Source: Gibbula magus
Lineage: Eukaryota; Mollusca; Gastropoda; Trochida; Trochidae
Reading direction: 5' to 3'
Assembly (NCBI GenBank): GCA_936450465.1
Contig: OW388297.1
Coordinates: 53,498,989 to 53,562,988 of the forward strand
DNA: 64,000 nucleotides
Below, piece by piece: positions 1-10,944 of the stretch. The notes under the pieces are model-generated. The model saw only the letters and a program-made list of their open reading frames with translations, made no database searches and had not been told where the DNA came from. Made by a program: the position numbers and the translations under genes. The first letter of the stretch is position 1. The number at the start of each line of letters is the position of its first letter.

Positions 1-1455
1 TTAAATACTACTCCTGAATCATTAAAAAAAGAGTTCTAAAACGAATGTAATTGGTTCGTTTAACTTTATCAATGCGAGTCCATTTCCATCACATTAAAAT
101 GGCCGCTCGAACGTAGTTAATGTGATCTGAATGATGACGCTCAACGCTAAGAGTAGAGTTTTAAATATGGTATAAATATGCAATAACGATTTGTAATGCA
201 TTATGAGGGAGAATATGAGTACTTCATTGATAAAACCAAACTGGCTTTATTGAAGTGGTGGATGAATTATTGTTATGCTTAATAAGTTTACAAAGATGAT
301 TTACAGTACAAAAACCAATCGGCATTATTGATTGGTAGATACAAGCAATTACAGGTATTTGGTGACAAAACAGAAGAGCATAGAAGTTGGTGGCCTTTTA
401 GAGATAATTGATCAATACATTAATCACAATGAAGTAGCTGTTATCCAGAACATCTAGTTTGCTAACATTGTTAAAGAACAGAGTGGATTTCGCAAGTGAT
501 TAGGAAAATTTGCATTGGGTATGAATATATGTAGTTGTGAAAATGGGTAAAAGATACCGAATAAACCAGATTGAGTATGAGGATTACTCATCCTTATATA
601 GCTATTATAAGATCATGATAGATAGGAGGTACATAATATAATCACATTGGCTGATTTGGAGTCCTTGTTCTTGACAGATGTTTATTGGGATGTTTTCGCC
701 CCGCAATGGTCAGTCAGTAGAGCTGGCGCTTATGTCAGTTCATTTCAATGTATAACTATTGTTATTAATTACTTTACATTTCCGTTTTTTAATAATTTCA
801 TATAATCATGGGCGGACCATGTCTATAAATATTTGATGACAATTTATAGTTCCTGTGGATACACTTTGTCGATGGTAAAGGAGGTTGTTGTGATTCATAT
901 GTCAATTCTACAGTCACGCACCACTTCCCTGGGGGTCCCTCTGAAGCTGCAGCGCTCCCTCAGGCGTGCATCCTCCACAATATCCACCACACAGGAGATC
1001 GATCTTCCGTCCATTTGCGGATCTCGTCACGCTTGGAGCAAATGATTTAGATGAGGTAACACTCCAGATTTGCTGCACATAGATGCAATTCGTACATCAT
1101 ACATGTGCTTTACGGATCAAGCTTAATTTATATATGTAAATCAATTTTAAAAAGTGAATATTTACATAGTGCCTTATCCACAGATATCAACCTACCAGCC
1201 ATATAACGTGATACTTGAAACGACCTTTCTAAACCGTATCACCCGGTACGAGGGACTTACAACATTGTAAGTCCCACCAGGAGGGTTTACACAGACAGTT
1301 GTAAACACTGTTAGAAGGAATTATAATGATTGTAAACCCTGATATATTTGCTCAGATGACGGCTTGAAAGTAAAGATCTGAAGAAACAAACTTAGACTCA
1401 TTCTGAAAATTTTCTTAAATTTACGACAGAATATAAACAGCAAATGTTTTGCAGA
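1..1455. other. Intergenic DNA, nothing recognised
   Basis: No exon with convincing coding character is seen on either strand. Short open frames around 200-560 are broken by several stops and match no family I know. The segment is A+T-rich and contains no clear terminal inverted repeats. Confidence 0.5.
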
Positions 1456-1458
1456 AAA

Positions 1459-1530
1459 TGCGTCTCGAACCCGTATCCACTAACACCTGTAGTTACTGAG
1501 CTAACGCCTTAGTCTACTGCACCAAAGGGG
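1459..1530 (-). repeat. tRNA-like Pol III promoter relic
   Basis: Read on the minus strand there is an A-box-like stretch (GGTGCAGTAGACTAAGGC, similar to Leu/Ser tRNA A boxes) followed about 40 bases later by a B-box-like GGGTTCGAGAC. The arms do not pair as a full cloverleaf, so this is a tRNA pseudogene or the head of an old tRNA-derived SINE rather than a working tRNA gene. Confidence 0.45.
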
Positions 1531-1593
1531 CAGATGAGATTTCACAGTACAAAAACAACTCATATAGCGCGGCTGTTAACAGGCTGACATCAG

Positions 1594-1635
1594 CCAGGGA
1601 TCCTCAATATAACGCCAGGGATCCTCAATATAACG
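1594..1635. repeat. 21-bp perfect tandem duplication
   Basis: The 21-bp unit beginning CCAGGGATCCTCAATA occurs twice head to tail, directly beside the foldback element at 1684-1819. Confidence 0.8.
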
Positions 1636-1683
1636 CGATAACAAGTAAAAAGCCTGTTTACATTTAAAAACGGTTGATGATAT

Positions 1684-1819
1684 AGAGAAACCATGATACC
1701 GAGGATATGGTAAGGTTGTAGACCCTGATAGTCAGGAAAAACATTCGCATCCTCGGGTTTTTCCTTCTTATCAGGGTCCACAACCTTAAATTACCATATC
1801 CTCGGTATCATGCTTTCTC
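1684..1819. mobile_element. Foldback (snap-back) element 1
   Basis: Two roughly 60-bp arms are inverted copies of each other. The left arm begins AGAGAAACCATGATACCG and the right arm ends CGGTATCATGCTTTCT, with further pairing through GGTTGTAGACCCTGAT. The short centre contains GCATCCTCGG. This is the architecture of a small palindromic MITE. Confidence 0.75.
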
Positions 1820-1965
1820 CTTATATTCATATTCATAAGCGCTGTACAAGTAATGGATGTTCATATCACATATACAAACTATACATATTGTGTTGAGACA
1901 CACAAAGTACATTCAATTTCAATACACATATATAATACACACAATACAAATATCTGATGTCGACA

Positions 1966-2092
1966 TATAACGAATACTACACAAGGTCTCATTTGATACA
2001 AATTATGCGAAACATTTGTCCTTTCGAGTGAAGGCGAGGTCATATACCACATGAAGGTCACGAATTTCGTACAATTTGTATCTAATGAGATC
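1966..2092. mobile_element. Foldback element 2, relative of element at 14.2 kb
   Basis: GGTCTCATTTGATACAAATT on the left pairs with AATTTGTATCTAATGAGATC on the right. The centre reads GAGTGAAGGCGAGGTCATATACC, closely related to the centre of the better preserved foldback at 14199-14345. Both also share GAATACTACAC next to the left arm. Confidence 0.65.
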
Positions 2093-2912
2093 GAGTATGG
2101 TAATTTATTTAAACAAACGTTTTATCATAGATAGCTTAATGTTTTTTCCTGACGATATGTGAACCCGAAATCTGCTTAAAAAAAATTTGCATAACACCTG
2201 CTTTAAACTTCTTCCATCCTGAGAACTAAGTGGAGTGATCTATGTCGGAAGAGAATTTTGTAAAGATGCTTTTGATTGTTTGTAAACATGATCTACAAAA
2301 ACGCAAATAACTGTGAAGTTTAGCCTACTGCTCACTGACGATCAGTCCAGTTCCCTCCGTGTTGATATGAAATGTTCAGACAGGACCACACTGCGGATGG
2401 TTATAACAGTCCTTTGCGCTTCCGTATTGATGCGCAGTGCCGTTCACTGTTGCAAATGTGTAGTCGTACCTTGTCACTATCATAGTCTGAAACCATTAGA
2501 ATATGACGTTACAATTGAAATAAATGATCAACAGAGATAAGCACGATATCAAAGGGAGCAATTTAAATTAATCTCACATGATTTAAACATGTGTGTATCA
2601 TACCAAAAGGTGACTGACTTTTAAGTACAATATATCAAGAACAGGCACATGTCAAGAAGGACATGATACCCGCCAAAATGCATACTTCAAAACCTGTCAC
2701 ACAACTACCCACAAATCAAATGATCTTGTGTGGGATGATTCATTCTGGCACCGAGTGCAGAATATGAAGGACTTTGCCTAATATGGTGTCGATACTGTAG
2801 TTTGAATCGTTGAACAATTTGAATACAAGATGTACAATATCAAAGTGTTAAAATGGATATCATCAGTAACTGTACAACTTGACATAATTCGCACTTGAAC
2901 CATCTCTTCCCA

Positions 2913-2958
2913 CTGTCAGAGGTTACTCCCTTCAAATGTCCGATCCTCACCTCTGTTG
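2913..2958 (+). repeat. Inverted copy of a candidate GON-gene terminal exon
   Basis: About 45 bp match, with few changes, the minus-strand sequence at 3378-3425. Both copies can be read as G-Y-S-L-Q-(M/I)-S-D-P-(H/N)-L-C-(C/S)-F. A shorter relative of the leading part (CTCTTCCCACAGAGGTTACT) sits on the minus strand near 45283-45305. It may be a duplicated exon or a short dispersed repeat. Confidence 0.6.
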
Positions 2959-3341
2959 TTTTAAGCTTGATTGATTGATTGCAATTGAATTTAGTTATGC
3001 AATCAGCGACGCCGTTGGAAATGTGACATTTGCTAATGACACGTCATGATGATAAAATATACGTAAGACCAACGTTTTCTCGTTTAATGTGTTTTTCTCG
3101 AAATATGCCATTTGATTTTGTGAAATAAACATGCTTATCAATAAAGGAAACCAAATCAGAGACAAAACAGTTCATTCTGGTTATTTACATCAGACATATT
3201 CGACTTCATATATGCTTATGAGCAAGACCCTTAAGAGTATAATGCCTAGATCTTTGAAGTCACTCGGTCGAGATGCGACTGAAAGATGAGTTTCCATTGG
3301 TTAAGAAGCAGGGATACAGTATGACATTCAGCTTTCCACCG

Positions 3342-4397
3342 CTAGAGGATATTGCTTCTGCTATCGATTTCAACCGAAAAAGAACAGAGGTTAGGATCGG
3401 AAATCTGAAGGGAGTAACCTCTGTGAGAAGAGAATGCACATAAACATGAGTTTACCTCTATGTTGACACGAATCTTGTTGAATTGAATCGTTCCCGGTCT
3501 TCCTGCAGTAACTGGCCTCTCTTCGTTACAACCGATATTAGTTATATTCGGGTACACTCCGGTGTTGGTTACAGGCAGACTGATGTACTCGGATGGAGTG
3601 GCTGTGTTCATGTTGTGACAGTAGATCTTTGTTGGACACCCCAGGAAGGTGGGAGCATCTGGGTACAGCCAGTACTCGCCGTCCTCCGCATCAGGAGACG
3701 CTGCCTTCACCTCCCTACAGGACTGCTGGACAGATTCTGATCAGAAAGCACATAAACATAGTATTGTCATCAACATCAACATCAACAACTAACAGTTTAC
3801 ATACATTTTATGGTTACAAAGATCTAACTTATATTTTACGAATTCAATCGGCAAATGAACGCTACTTTCAAACATAAAACACAAAAACTTTCGGGCTGTT
3901 ACTCATTGACCTTTCGTTATATGAATGTTATAAAGGTTTGTCAACACTTTAGTAAAATCTTGTGACGTTTCCCTGTTGCTGTGTTGATACATTCTGACTT
4001 CCCCAAACTAAACTAGTGAGACACTCTCTCCAATCAGAGTTGCATCTATTCACGAGTTTATTCTACACATCTTACCTCCTTGTATTCTGTAGAGCATATT
4101 GTTGCTGTTGATCTGTTTTTCTGTTGGTATACCCAAACACTGGCTGGTGACACACTCGCTTCTTCCAGAGTTGTACACGAACCACAGCAGTAGAGGATTT
4201 GATGCTGCAACTTCGGCACATTCTTGGAGACTCATATCAGACAAAGTCTCCAGAAGGGAGCTATACTGACTGTCAATATCAAATATATGACCATCCTTCA
4301 CGAATCGAGACCAGTTGCCTGTGATGTGACCGGTGACGTACTGTTGTAAGGCTAGTATCATAACACATGAAGCAAGGCAGAAATATCTGTCGGCCAT
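3342..4397 (-). CDS. Secreted PAN-like/GON-domain protein, 3' end uncertain
   Basis: Exon 1 (4397-4076, 107 codons plus one base) starts at an ATG in good context (AAGATGG). It encodes a signal peptide (hydrophobic run CLASCVMILAL), then a segment with a PAN/apple-like look (LQECAEVAASN...LWFVYNSGRSECVTSQC). The donor is GTAAGA and the intron is phase 1. Exon 2 (3736-3456) starts after a CTGATCAG acceptor and reads ESVQQSCREV, then DGEYWLYPD, CPTKIYC, SEYISLP and FNKIRVNIE. This is the pattern of the N-terminal half of GON domains (as in ADAMTS9/20): Cys, DGEY, IYC, EYI and a late KIR. The next donor is GTAAAC, phase 0. A possible last exon (3404-3342; ISDPNLCSFSVE... to TAG) follows a CCCTTCAG acceptor, but other acceptors nearby give other frames. 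The second half of a normal GON domain was not found, so the gene may be truncated or continue in missed exons. Such proteins are secreted; the ligand is unknown. Confidence 0.65.
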
Positions 4398-4449
4398 CTT
4401 GGCTTCATTACCGACTGAGTTGAAGACGCGGCTAAATACGCATACACAA

Positions 4450-5285
4450 TGTGTGTTCTCATACGGATCTCATGTTAAATATTAAAGTAAACAATATTTG
4501 CCAGACGTTAATTACTGGTGAGTAAGAGTGTTCTGCCAGTCGAAACAATTTACAGAATATAATGAAGGGAGTTGTTTTACTATTCTCTTTATCACGTGAT
4601 GTATGCGACAATAGGATTTCCGCTCAATATATCGTTTAACGCCGGTACGTAAGTATCCAAACCTATATTGATAGATAAAAAGTATTCAAGCGGAAGAATA
4701 TAATTAACATACTGATCAACGTTTGTCATTCTGTTTAAAACAGGCTTTCCTTACTGATGTTGGTTTCTGAATGATGACGTTGCTGTTAATAGGAATTCTA
4801 CGTGTTAACAATTGTAAAGTATACAACAGGCATGTTTAATATCCAAGACATTCATTTGACTGCAAATTAAAGAGGTGACAAAATTCAAGGATTTCTACGA
4901 TTTCACCATTTTCAGATAACTCAGTTAGTTATTCAGATGACCTCTTCAAAGATGTTATAATGTCTACAACCATGGACTTCCGGAATATTAAATGACTCAA
5001 TAACATATGAAATATATGTTCTTGGAATGACAAACGGAACAAAATCTGCCAGGCTGTTCAGTTTCAAATTAAAACTCTACTTTAGCTCACACGTTCGCTT
5101 TCAGATTGCAGTCCTTTCACGTGTCAAAATTAAAAAAAAACGTATATACACTTAGTACAAAGTAGGATGCAAACGTATGCTAGCTGTAGATATGATTACG
5201 GTATTGAGGGAAAGTATCATAACATGTTTAAATGAAAAATGTATACCAAACAGAGAGATAAAAGTATTCCTACTGTCTTTGGCTA
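4450..5285. other. Intergenic DNA upstream of the GON gene
   Basis: No coding exon or repeat with recognisable ends is seen. The part nearest 4400-4450 would hold the promoter of the minus-strand GON gene; a weak TATA-like TATTTAG lies about 30 bases upstream of its start codon on that strand. Confidence 0.4.
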
Positions 5286-5288
5286 GTG

Positions 5289-5360
5289 GGATATCCCTTT
5301 AGCTCCGCTGGTAGAGTGCAGATCCAGGTGTCCCGGGTTCGAATCCCCCTAGAGGTGATC
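5289..5360 (+). repeat. Degenerate tRNA-like element
   Basis: TTTAGCTCCGCTGGTAGAGTG is a good A box and GGGTTCGAATCC a good B box. The D arm pairs (GCTC/GAGT), but only 18 bases lie where about 26 are needed between the D and T arms, so there is no anticodon arm, and the acceptor stem pairs only in part. It is a tRNA-derived repeat head or pseudogene, not a functional tRNA. Confidence 0.6.
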
Positions 5361-5587
5361 TCATATTCACTTCTGTTACAGAATTCGTCTTACTTCTCTA
5401 GTTCCAAGCATAACGAGAACCAAATGTCATCAGGAGGTCATGAGTGCCAGCGTCATCCCAGAGCTCATTTACGTTTTGTATCTGAAATGTTCTGTAGTAA
5501 AGAAAAATGTGTCCAGTTAAATTGTATAATAATGGACTATTTATTTCAACTTATTTCATAAAATCCATTGAATTTTCTTGAAGTCTC

Positions 5588-6317
5588 AAAAATAGAGCCA
5601 TGGGCTCTGTAGCTCATCAGGCTTTATATACATTAACTAATTCAAAATGTTAACTTCTAGGTGAGAGGTATGACACATAGGAAGCACTTTAAATGGAGAA
5701 GATGAAATAGGTCTTAAGGTCCTTACCCCTCTGATCTATCTTTGAGGCCAGAGATAAAAATTACCTCCCTTTAAAGAGCACAAAAAAACTTTAGATGAAA
5801 TAGCTTTTCAGTTCATGACGTCTGTGACCTATATTTGGGGTCGCAGGATCACGAAATTTAGAATTTAGAATCCCCATTAGCCAAGAAGTCTGCACGCAAC
5901 TTTTCAGCGCTCTATACCTTTTTGAACTGGAGAAGAAGATGAAAATAGGTTTTTTGGGGCTCTGACCCCTGTGACCCCTTTTGAGGTCACGAGGTCATGA
6001 AATCTACAATTTAGAATCCCCATTAGCCAAGGAGCCTGCACACGTTTCAGCTCTCTAGACCTTTTTGAACTGGAGAAGATGAAAAATAGGTTTTTGGGGT
6101 TGTAACCCCTGTGACCCCATTTTTGGCCACGAGGTCACCAAATCTACAATTTAGAATCCCCATTAGCCCAGGAGTCTGCACAGAAAATTTCAGCTCCCTA
6201 GACCAAGTGGTTCTGTAGCAGAAGATGAAAATGCGAAAAGTTTACAGACGGACGGACGGACGGCGGACACCGTGCCACGCCATAAGCCAATCGAGCCTTT
6301 CAAGCCAGATGAGTTAA
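5588..6317 (-). mobile_element. 'GACGGACGG' repeat family, copy 1 (three internal monomers)
   Basis: The element begins with the palindromic AGAGCCATGGGCTCT followed by GTAGCTCATCAGGC and ends in GACGGACGGACGG...AGATGAGTTAAAAA, so its ends are short inverted repeats of TTTTTAGCTCATCA. Inside, a roughly 140-bp monomer (AATAGGTTTTTGGGG, CCCCTGTGACCCC, TTAGAATCCCCATTAGCC) occurs three times, with TCCCCATTAG at 5871, 6017 and 6157. Other copies are at 28037-28300, 38277-38833 and 42567-42890. No protein is encoded. Confidence 0.75.
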
Positions 6318-6588
6318 AAAGTAACATGTGAATTTCAGGGATTCAAGGACTTCACGAAAACCCCACTTTCGCAACCTTACTGTAACATGTACATATATAT
6401 TACACTATATTATATCAGAATATAAGATATAAATATATTTCGGGTATTTGAGTACTACAAATTAGGACATGAATGTTTTGCCGGATTGCTGGTCCACCAT
6501 TAAAACTGTTGCAATGATTTCATGTACTGTAATTAATAATTAATAATGTAGTGCGCGAACTATCGTTTTCTCGGTTTTTTTTCTATCG

Positions 6589-7086
6589 TTAAAGGTCCAT
6601 CCATTGTGTTGGTGGGGGTCAAATATTCCAAACGTTATAAATAGTGTTACTTTATCGAGAAGTACCGACTGTTACCGAAAACTACCATTTTGGTCATAGT
6701 CCACGTAGTATATTGTCGATATGAAGGTAAAAGTAGTGATTTCTGATCGAAAACCGGACAATGCACCGCTTGTGGCGCGCGTCAATCAGTCAAACGTTAT
6801 TTTCGAAACTTATTTACAAAAGGCAAAAAGACAAATTTGTGTTGATAATGTTTAATAGGTCATATAACTACTGTGCATGTAAATGAGTCGTGCAGTTTCG
6901 GTTTCTACACATGCATAATGATGTTACTCGATCTTAATTGGAAACTAGTAATTATGATATAGTTTGCGATTGGGAATGAATATGCAAGCTGGGTGAATTT
7001 ATTTGTACTGTAAACAGCACATATGGTGTGTTGGAACGTATTAGAGCCAAATAAAATTTTATGAAACACAATGGATGTAGCTTTAA
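6589..7086 (-). mobile_element. TTAA-flanked MITE family 1, copy 1
   Basis: A 498-bp element with inverted ends (AAAGGTCCATCCATTGTGTT at the left, AACACAATGGATGTAGCTTT at the right). It is bounded by TTAA at 6589-6592 and 7083-7086, the target preference of piggyBac-type elements. It is inverted relative to the copies at 30858, 54192 and 57999. It has no transposase, so it is non-autonomous. Confidence 0.85.
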
Positions 7087-7089
7087 GAG

Positions 7090-8145
7090 TTCAAGACATT
7101 AAAGTCTCAGCTGGATAGAAAGTATAAATATCGAAAAATCGTGTCACCTTTTGTAAAGCAATTCATCAATGTCATAAGCAACCCCACGGGAAGATGCATT
7201 ATTATTTCTTGAAAGAATAGTTATCATATTTTAACACAAAATTGGAAAGCAATTCATCAGCATGTGTTGCGTGTAACGAATACGCTGCTACACTGTGTTC
7301 ATTAAAATAGAAACAATTCTACTTTTTGGTCTTATGTCGAGTATCTTATCTTGTTATTTTTATAAGAGAAGAAATTATAAATTATCTTTTCCAAGGATCT
7401 TGTTTTTACCATATCGCAAACGTCAAACCAAATCATGTTAATGTATAACCTTTCGAAGTTGTTACTTTAATATTGAAATTGTGATCTGATGGATACTTTA
7501 AAAGGATAACAATAGCTCAAAACAATTTTAAAATTGCTTTAAGAATTTAAAACGAGTTTGACATGAGCTATTGCTTGTCCGATTTCAAGTGATATTTTCA
7601 TATCGCCATCATCAATAATTTGACATGATCAATATTAATTTGACATCATATAACTGACAATCTCACAATCAATGAATTTGCTGCACTGATTTTAATGTTC
7701 AGTTAAGGTCATAAAAGTAGCAAGAAATGTTTTTTGAATCATCAATACCCTGGCCTAGGTCTTCCAATAGCAATTATTTAAACACTCGTTGATGTATTCA
7801 AACTCGAAGGACACGGGGGACAGTTTAATCAAGAAATACAGAAATAAAGCAATTTCAAAACCTATTCATCATCGTCATCTGGTAACTCATGTTGAAAACA
7901 TTTTAATGGGGTGAAGCAATTTTTTAAAAAGTCTTCTTTTAATCATCGTTCCTTGTAAGGTACAATCCGCGCTTGTCAAATGCAATTCTTTGATGTTGCC
8001 TTGCAGCAATTTAGGCATCTTCTTGGCAGTCAGATAATCTTCTTATAAAAGAAGGTAATTGTCTTATTGTTGCACGACCTTGGATCAAAACAGGTGTAAT
8101 CACATGATAGCTCAATATCGCCTTTCTTGTAATAAAATCGCTGAT
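7090..8145. other. Intergenic DNA, nothing recognised
   Basis: A+T-rich sequence with frequent stops in all frames. I see no repeat ends, exons or RNA genes. Confidence 0.45.
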
Positions 8146-8148
8146 AGA

Positions 8149-8368
8149 GGTGAGGTGAGGTGAGTTGGGGTTTAACGCCGCTTTCAAGAGTATTTCACTT
8201 ATATCGCGGCTGCTAGTATTAAGGCAGGGAGAAAGTCCGCAACGCCATGTGGCTATGCATTGCGGTGAAACCTGCGAGCATCGGCTGGAACTAGCGAACC
8301 ATGGGTGGTACTGCACTGAAATTCAGTGTAGCATTGCACCCAAACCTGACTGCGTGTAGAACAGCTCT
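8149..8368 (+). repeat. Dispersed SINE-like repeat, copy 1
   Basis: It starts with GGTGAGGTGAGGTGAG, continues GGGGTTTAACGCCGCTTTCA, TTTCACTTATATCGCGGCTG, and ends near TGCGTGTAGAACAG. The minus strand of 15840-16052 carries a second copy with the same landmarks in the same order. I see no clear A/B box, so the SINE label rests only on size and dispersion. Confidence 0.75.
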
Positions 8369-8877
8369 CTACTGCAGACAAAGATGCCGTGCCCCTGGCG
8401 GGATCGCTGGTAGAAGATAAGGAGCACAACATTATTCAATTGAAGGGTCAGGATACGAAATCGAATTGCCTGGTGATTACGATATGGTTATGTTTGTCGT
8501 CTCAAGTACGTTTTCCATTGAAATATTCCTACTTTCCTCGCTCGAAAGTGGTGATTTCGTGAGGCAGGTTTTTGGCGTACTCATGACAAAATGGCATCTT
8601 CTCGAGTTTCAAACAGTGTATCTCGGCCAAAAATGAACCGATTTTGATAATTTTACACTCAATCGAAAGGGAATCTATTTGGTTTCAATTTTGTATGGAT
8701 TGTGATTGTGTTTTCTTTATTTGCCAAGCTAGAATATGGCCCGGAACGAGGAGGGGTGTTTGGGTGCGTTACATATACATCACTTTTTTATTTATATGAA
8801 GGTAGCTGTCCGAGGACGGAGTTTTTGAGTTAGGACGTATTGTTTGCAGCAATACCAGCCCCTGTGGCTGTAACCAC

Positions 8878-9363
8878 TAGGGGTGTAACAATACATCGAA
8901 CTATCGATGCATCGCAATAGTTGGCTTGGCAATAGTACTATATCGATAGTATATACAAAAACACTATCGCTATTGCAATAGTAAGGTTAACTATCGATAC
9001 TATCGAAAATATTAAATTTCGCTTAATTATGAATGATTTACACAAGCCTCACTGCATTTGATTCAAGATTTGTCATTTTAGAATGTCAAAAGGGAAGAAC
9101 TGGAGATAGGAAATAGCAAAATAACAAAAAGTCTTTGCATTTATTATTTCTTTACTGATTTTGGTTCCATAGTCCTTACATCAATTAAACGTTTCTACTA
9201 AAACCTATAAGAAATCTAGTTGATTATTGCGTATTTGCTATCGCAATAGTTATTGCAATAGTGAGTTACAATAGTCTATCGCTATCGCTATCGCTATCGC
9301 AATAGTAAGTGGCAATAGACTATCGCTATCGCAATAGTCTCTTTGGGTCAATAGTCACCCCTA
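8878..9363. mobile_element. hAT-type MITE with perfect 8-bp target duplication
   Basis: The 486-bp element begins TAGGGGTG and ends CACCCCTA. It is flanked on both sides by the same 8-mer GTAACCAC (8870-8877 and 9364-9371). An 8-bp duplication and a YAGGGGTG end are hallmarks of hAT elements. The interior is packed with short TATCGCAATAG / CTATTGCGATA repeats in both orientations, likely subterminal transposase-binding repeats. There is no coding region. Confidence 0.9.
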
Positions 9364-9547
9364 GTAACCACACCCTATAGCTGTCATTTTGCACATGGGT
9401 GGACATGTCCCTTCCGTACCGCGCCAATGCCTTCCGTAGCTACAAGTGCCTTCTTTTTCCAACGGTGCGTATTATAGTTTGGTACAGTATATCTAATACA
9501 TGTTTTCATTTATGCATTCAAGGATTTAATTAACAGTTAGTTGGTTT

Positions 9548-10939
9548 GACTGTTCTTAAAACCATTGAGGTGAACAAAACAGGTCTAATGTGTTAGTTGG
9601 TTTGGGAATTTTTAATTTAGCTGCTTACAACAATATTAGGATACAAAAGCTTTCAATAATGTAAGTAGTTTTATTTTTACTTTTTCCTAAAATTTTCATC
9701 AATAAGTCTCAAATTCAAATCATTTAAATTTCTTTTGAATAACTCAAAGAGTTTTTATAAAGTTTCTATAATGTCATATTGTAACAACGGTTTCGAAAAG
9801 CAACAAAATGCGTCTAACTGTTTTTCTTTTACAATGCATAGAGTTTATGCTGTTATATAGGTAAGAATACATTTACGAGCGAAACAAATCTAATACGTTC
9901 TCAAATGGGATTCTGTAAATATAACATATTGACTGTTCTTAAAACCATTGAGGTGAACAAAACAGGTCTAATGTGTTAGTTGGTTTGGGAATTTTTTAAT
10001 TTAGCTGCTTACAACAATATTAGGATACAAAAGCTTTCAATAATGTAAGTAGTTTTATTTTTACTTTTTCCTAAAATTTTCATCAATAAGTCTCAAATTC
10101 AAATCATTTAAATTTCTTTTGAATAACTCAAATAGTTTTTATAAAGTTTCTATAATGTCATATTGTAACAACGGTTTCGAAAAGCAACAAAATGCGTCTA
10201 ACTGTTTTTCTTTTACAATGCATAGAGTTTATGCTGTTACATAGGTAAGAATACATTTACGAGCGAAACAAATCTAATACGTTCTCAAATGGGATTCTGT
10301 AAATATAACATATTGACTGTTCTTAAAACCATTGAGGTGAACAAAACAGGTCTAATGTGTTAGTTGGTTTGGGAATTTTTTAATTTAGCTGCTTACAACA
10401 ATATTAGGATACAAAAGCTTTCAATAATGTAAGTAGTTTTATTTTTACTTTTTCCTAAAATTTTCATCAATAAGTCTCAAATTCAAATCATTTAAATTTC
10501 TTCTGAATAACTCAAATAGTTTTTATAAAGTTTCTATAATGTCATATTGTAACAACGGTTTCGAAAAGCAACAAAATGCGTCTAACTGTTTTTCTTTTAC
10601 AATGCATAGAGTTTATGCTGTTAGCTATTTAGCTGCTTACAACAATATTAGGATACAAAAGCTTTCAATAATGTAAGTAGTTTTATTTTTACTTTTTCCT
10701 AAAATTTTCATCAATAAGTCTCAAATTCAAATCATTTAAATTTCTTCTGAATAACTCAAAGAGTTTTTATAAAGTTTCTATAATGTCATATTGTAACAAC
10801 GGTTTCGAAAAGCAACAAAATGCGTCTAACTGTTTTTCTTTTACAATGCATAGAGTTTATGCTGTTACATAGGTAAGAATACATTTACGAGCGAAACAAA
10901 TCTAATACGTTCTCAAATGGGATTCTGTAAATATAACAA
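9548..10939. repeat. Tandem array of a ~384-bp unit, about 3.5 copies
   Basis: Units start with GACTGTTCTTAAAACCATTG at 9548, 9931 and 10315 (spacing 383 and 384). A fourth, partial unit starts at about 10625 and enters at TTTAGCTGCTTACAACAATA; about 140 bp are missing at the copy 3/4 junction (GCTGTTAGCTATTTAGC). Copies differ at only a few sites (CTCAAAGAG versus CTCAAATAG, TTTCTTTTG versus TTTCTTCTG), so the array is young. No open frame is shared. Confidence 0.95.
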
Positions 10940-10944
10940 AGTTG

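Noticed and set aside
3483..3877. Two plus-strand frames of 85 and 94 codons
   Set aside because: Antisense shadows of GON exon 2, which has splice sites and domain motifs on the minus strand.
5286..5561. 91-codon frame starting in the tRNA-like element
   Set aside because: It begins inside a Pol III-type repeat and has no domain or signal peptide.
8011..8359. Open frames of 101 and 64 codons on opposite strands
   Set aside because: They cover the SINE-like repeat and are not kept open in its second copy at 15.8-16.1 kb.
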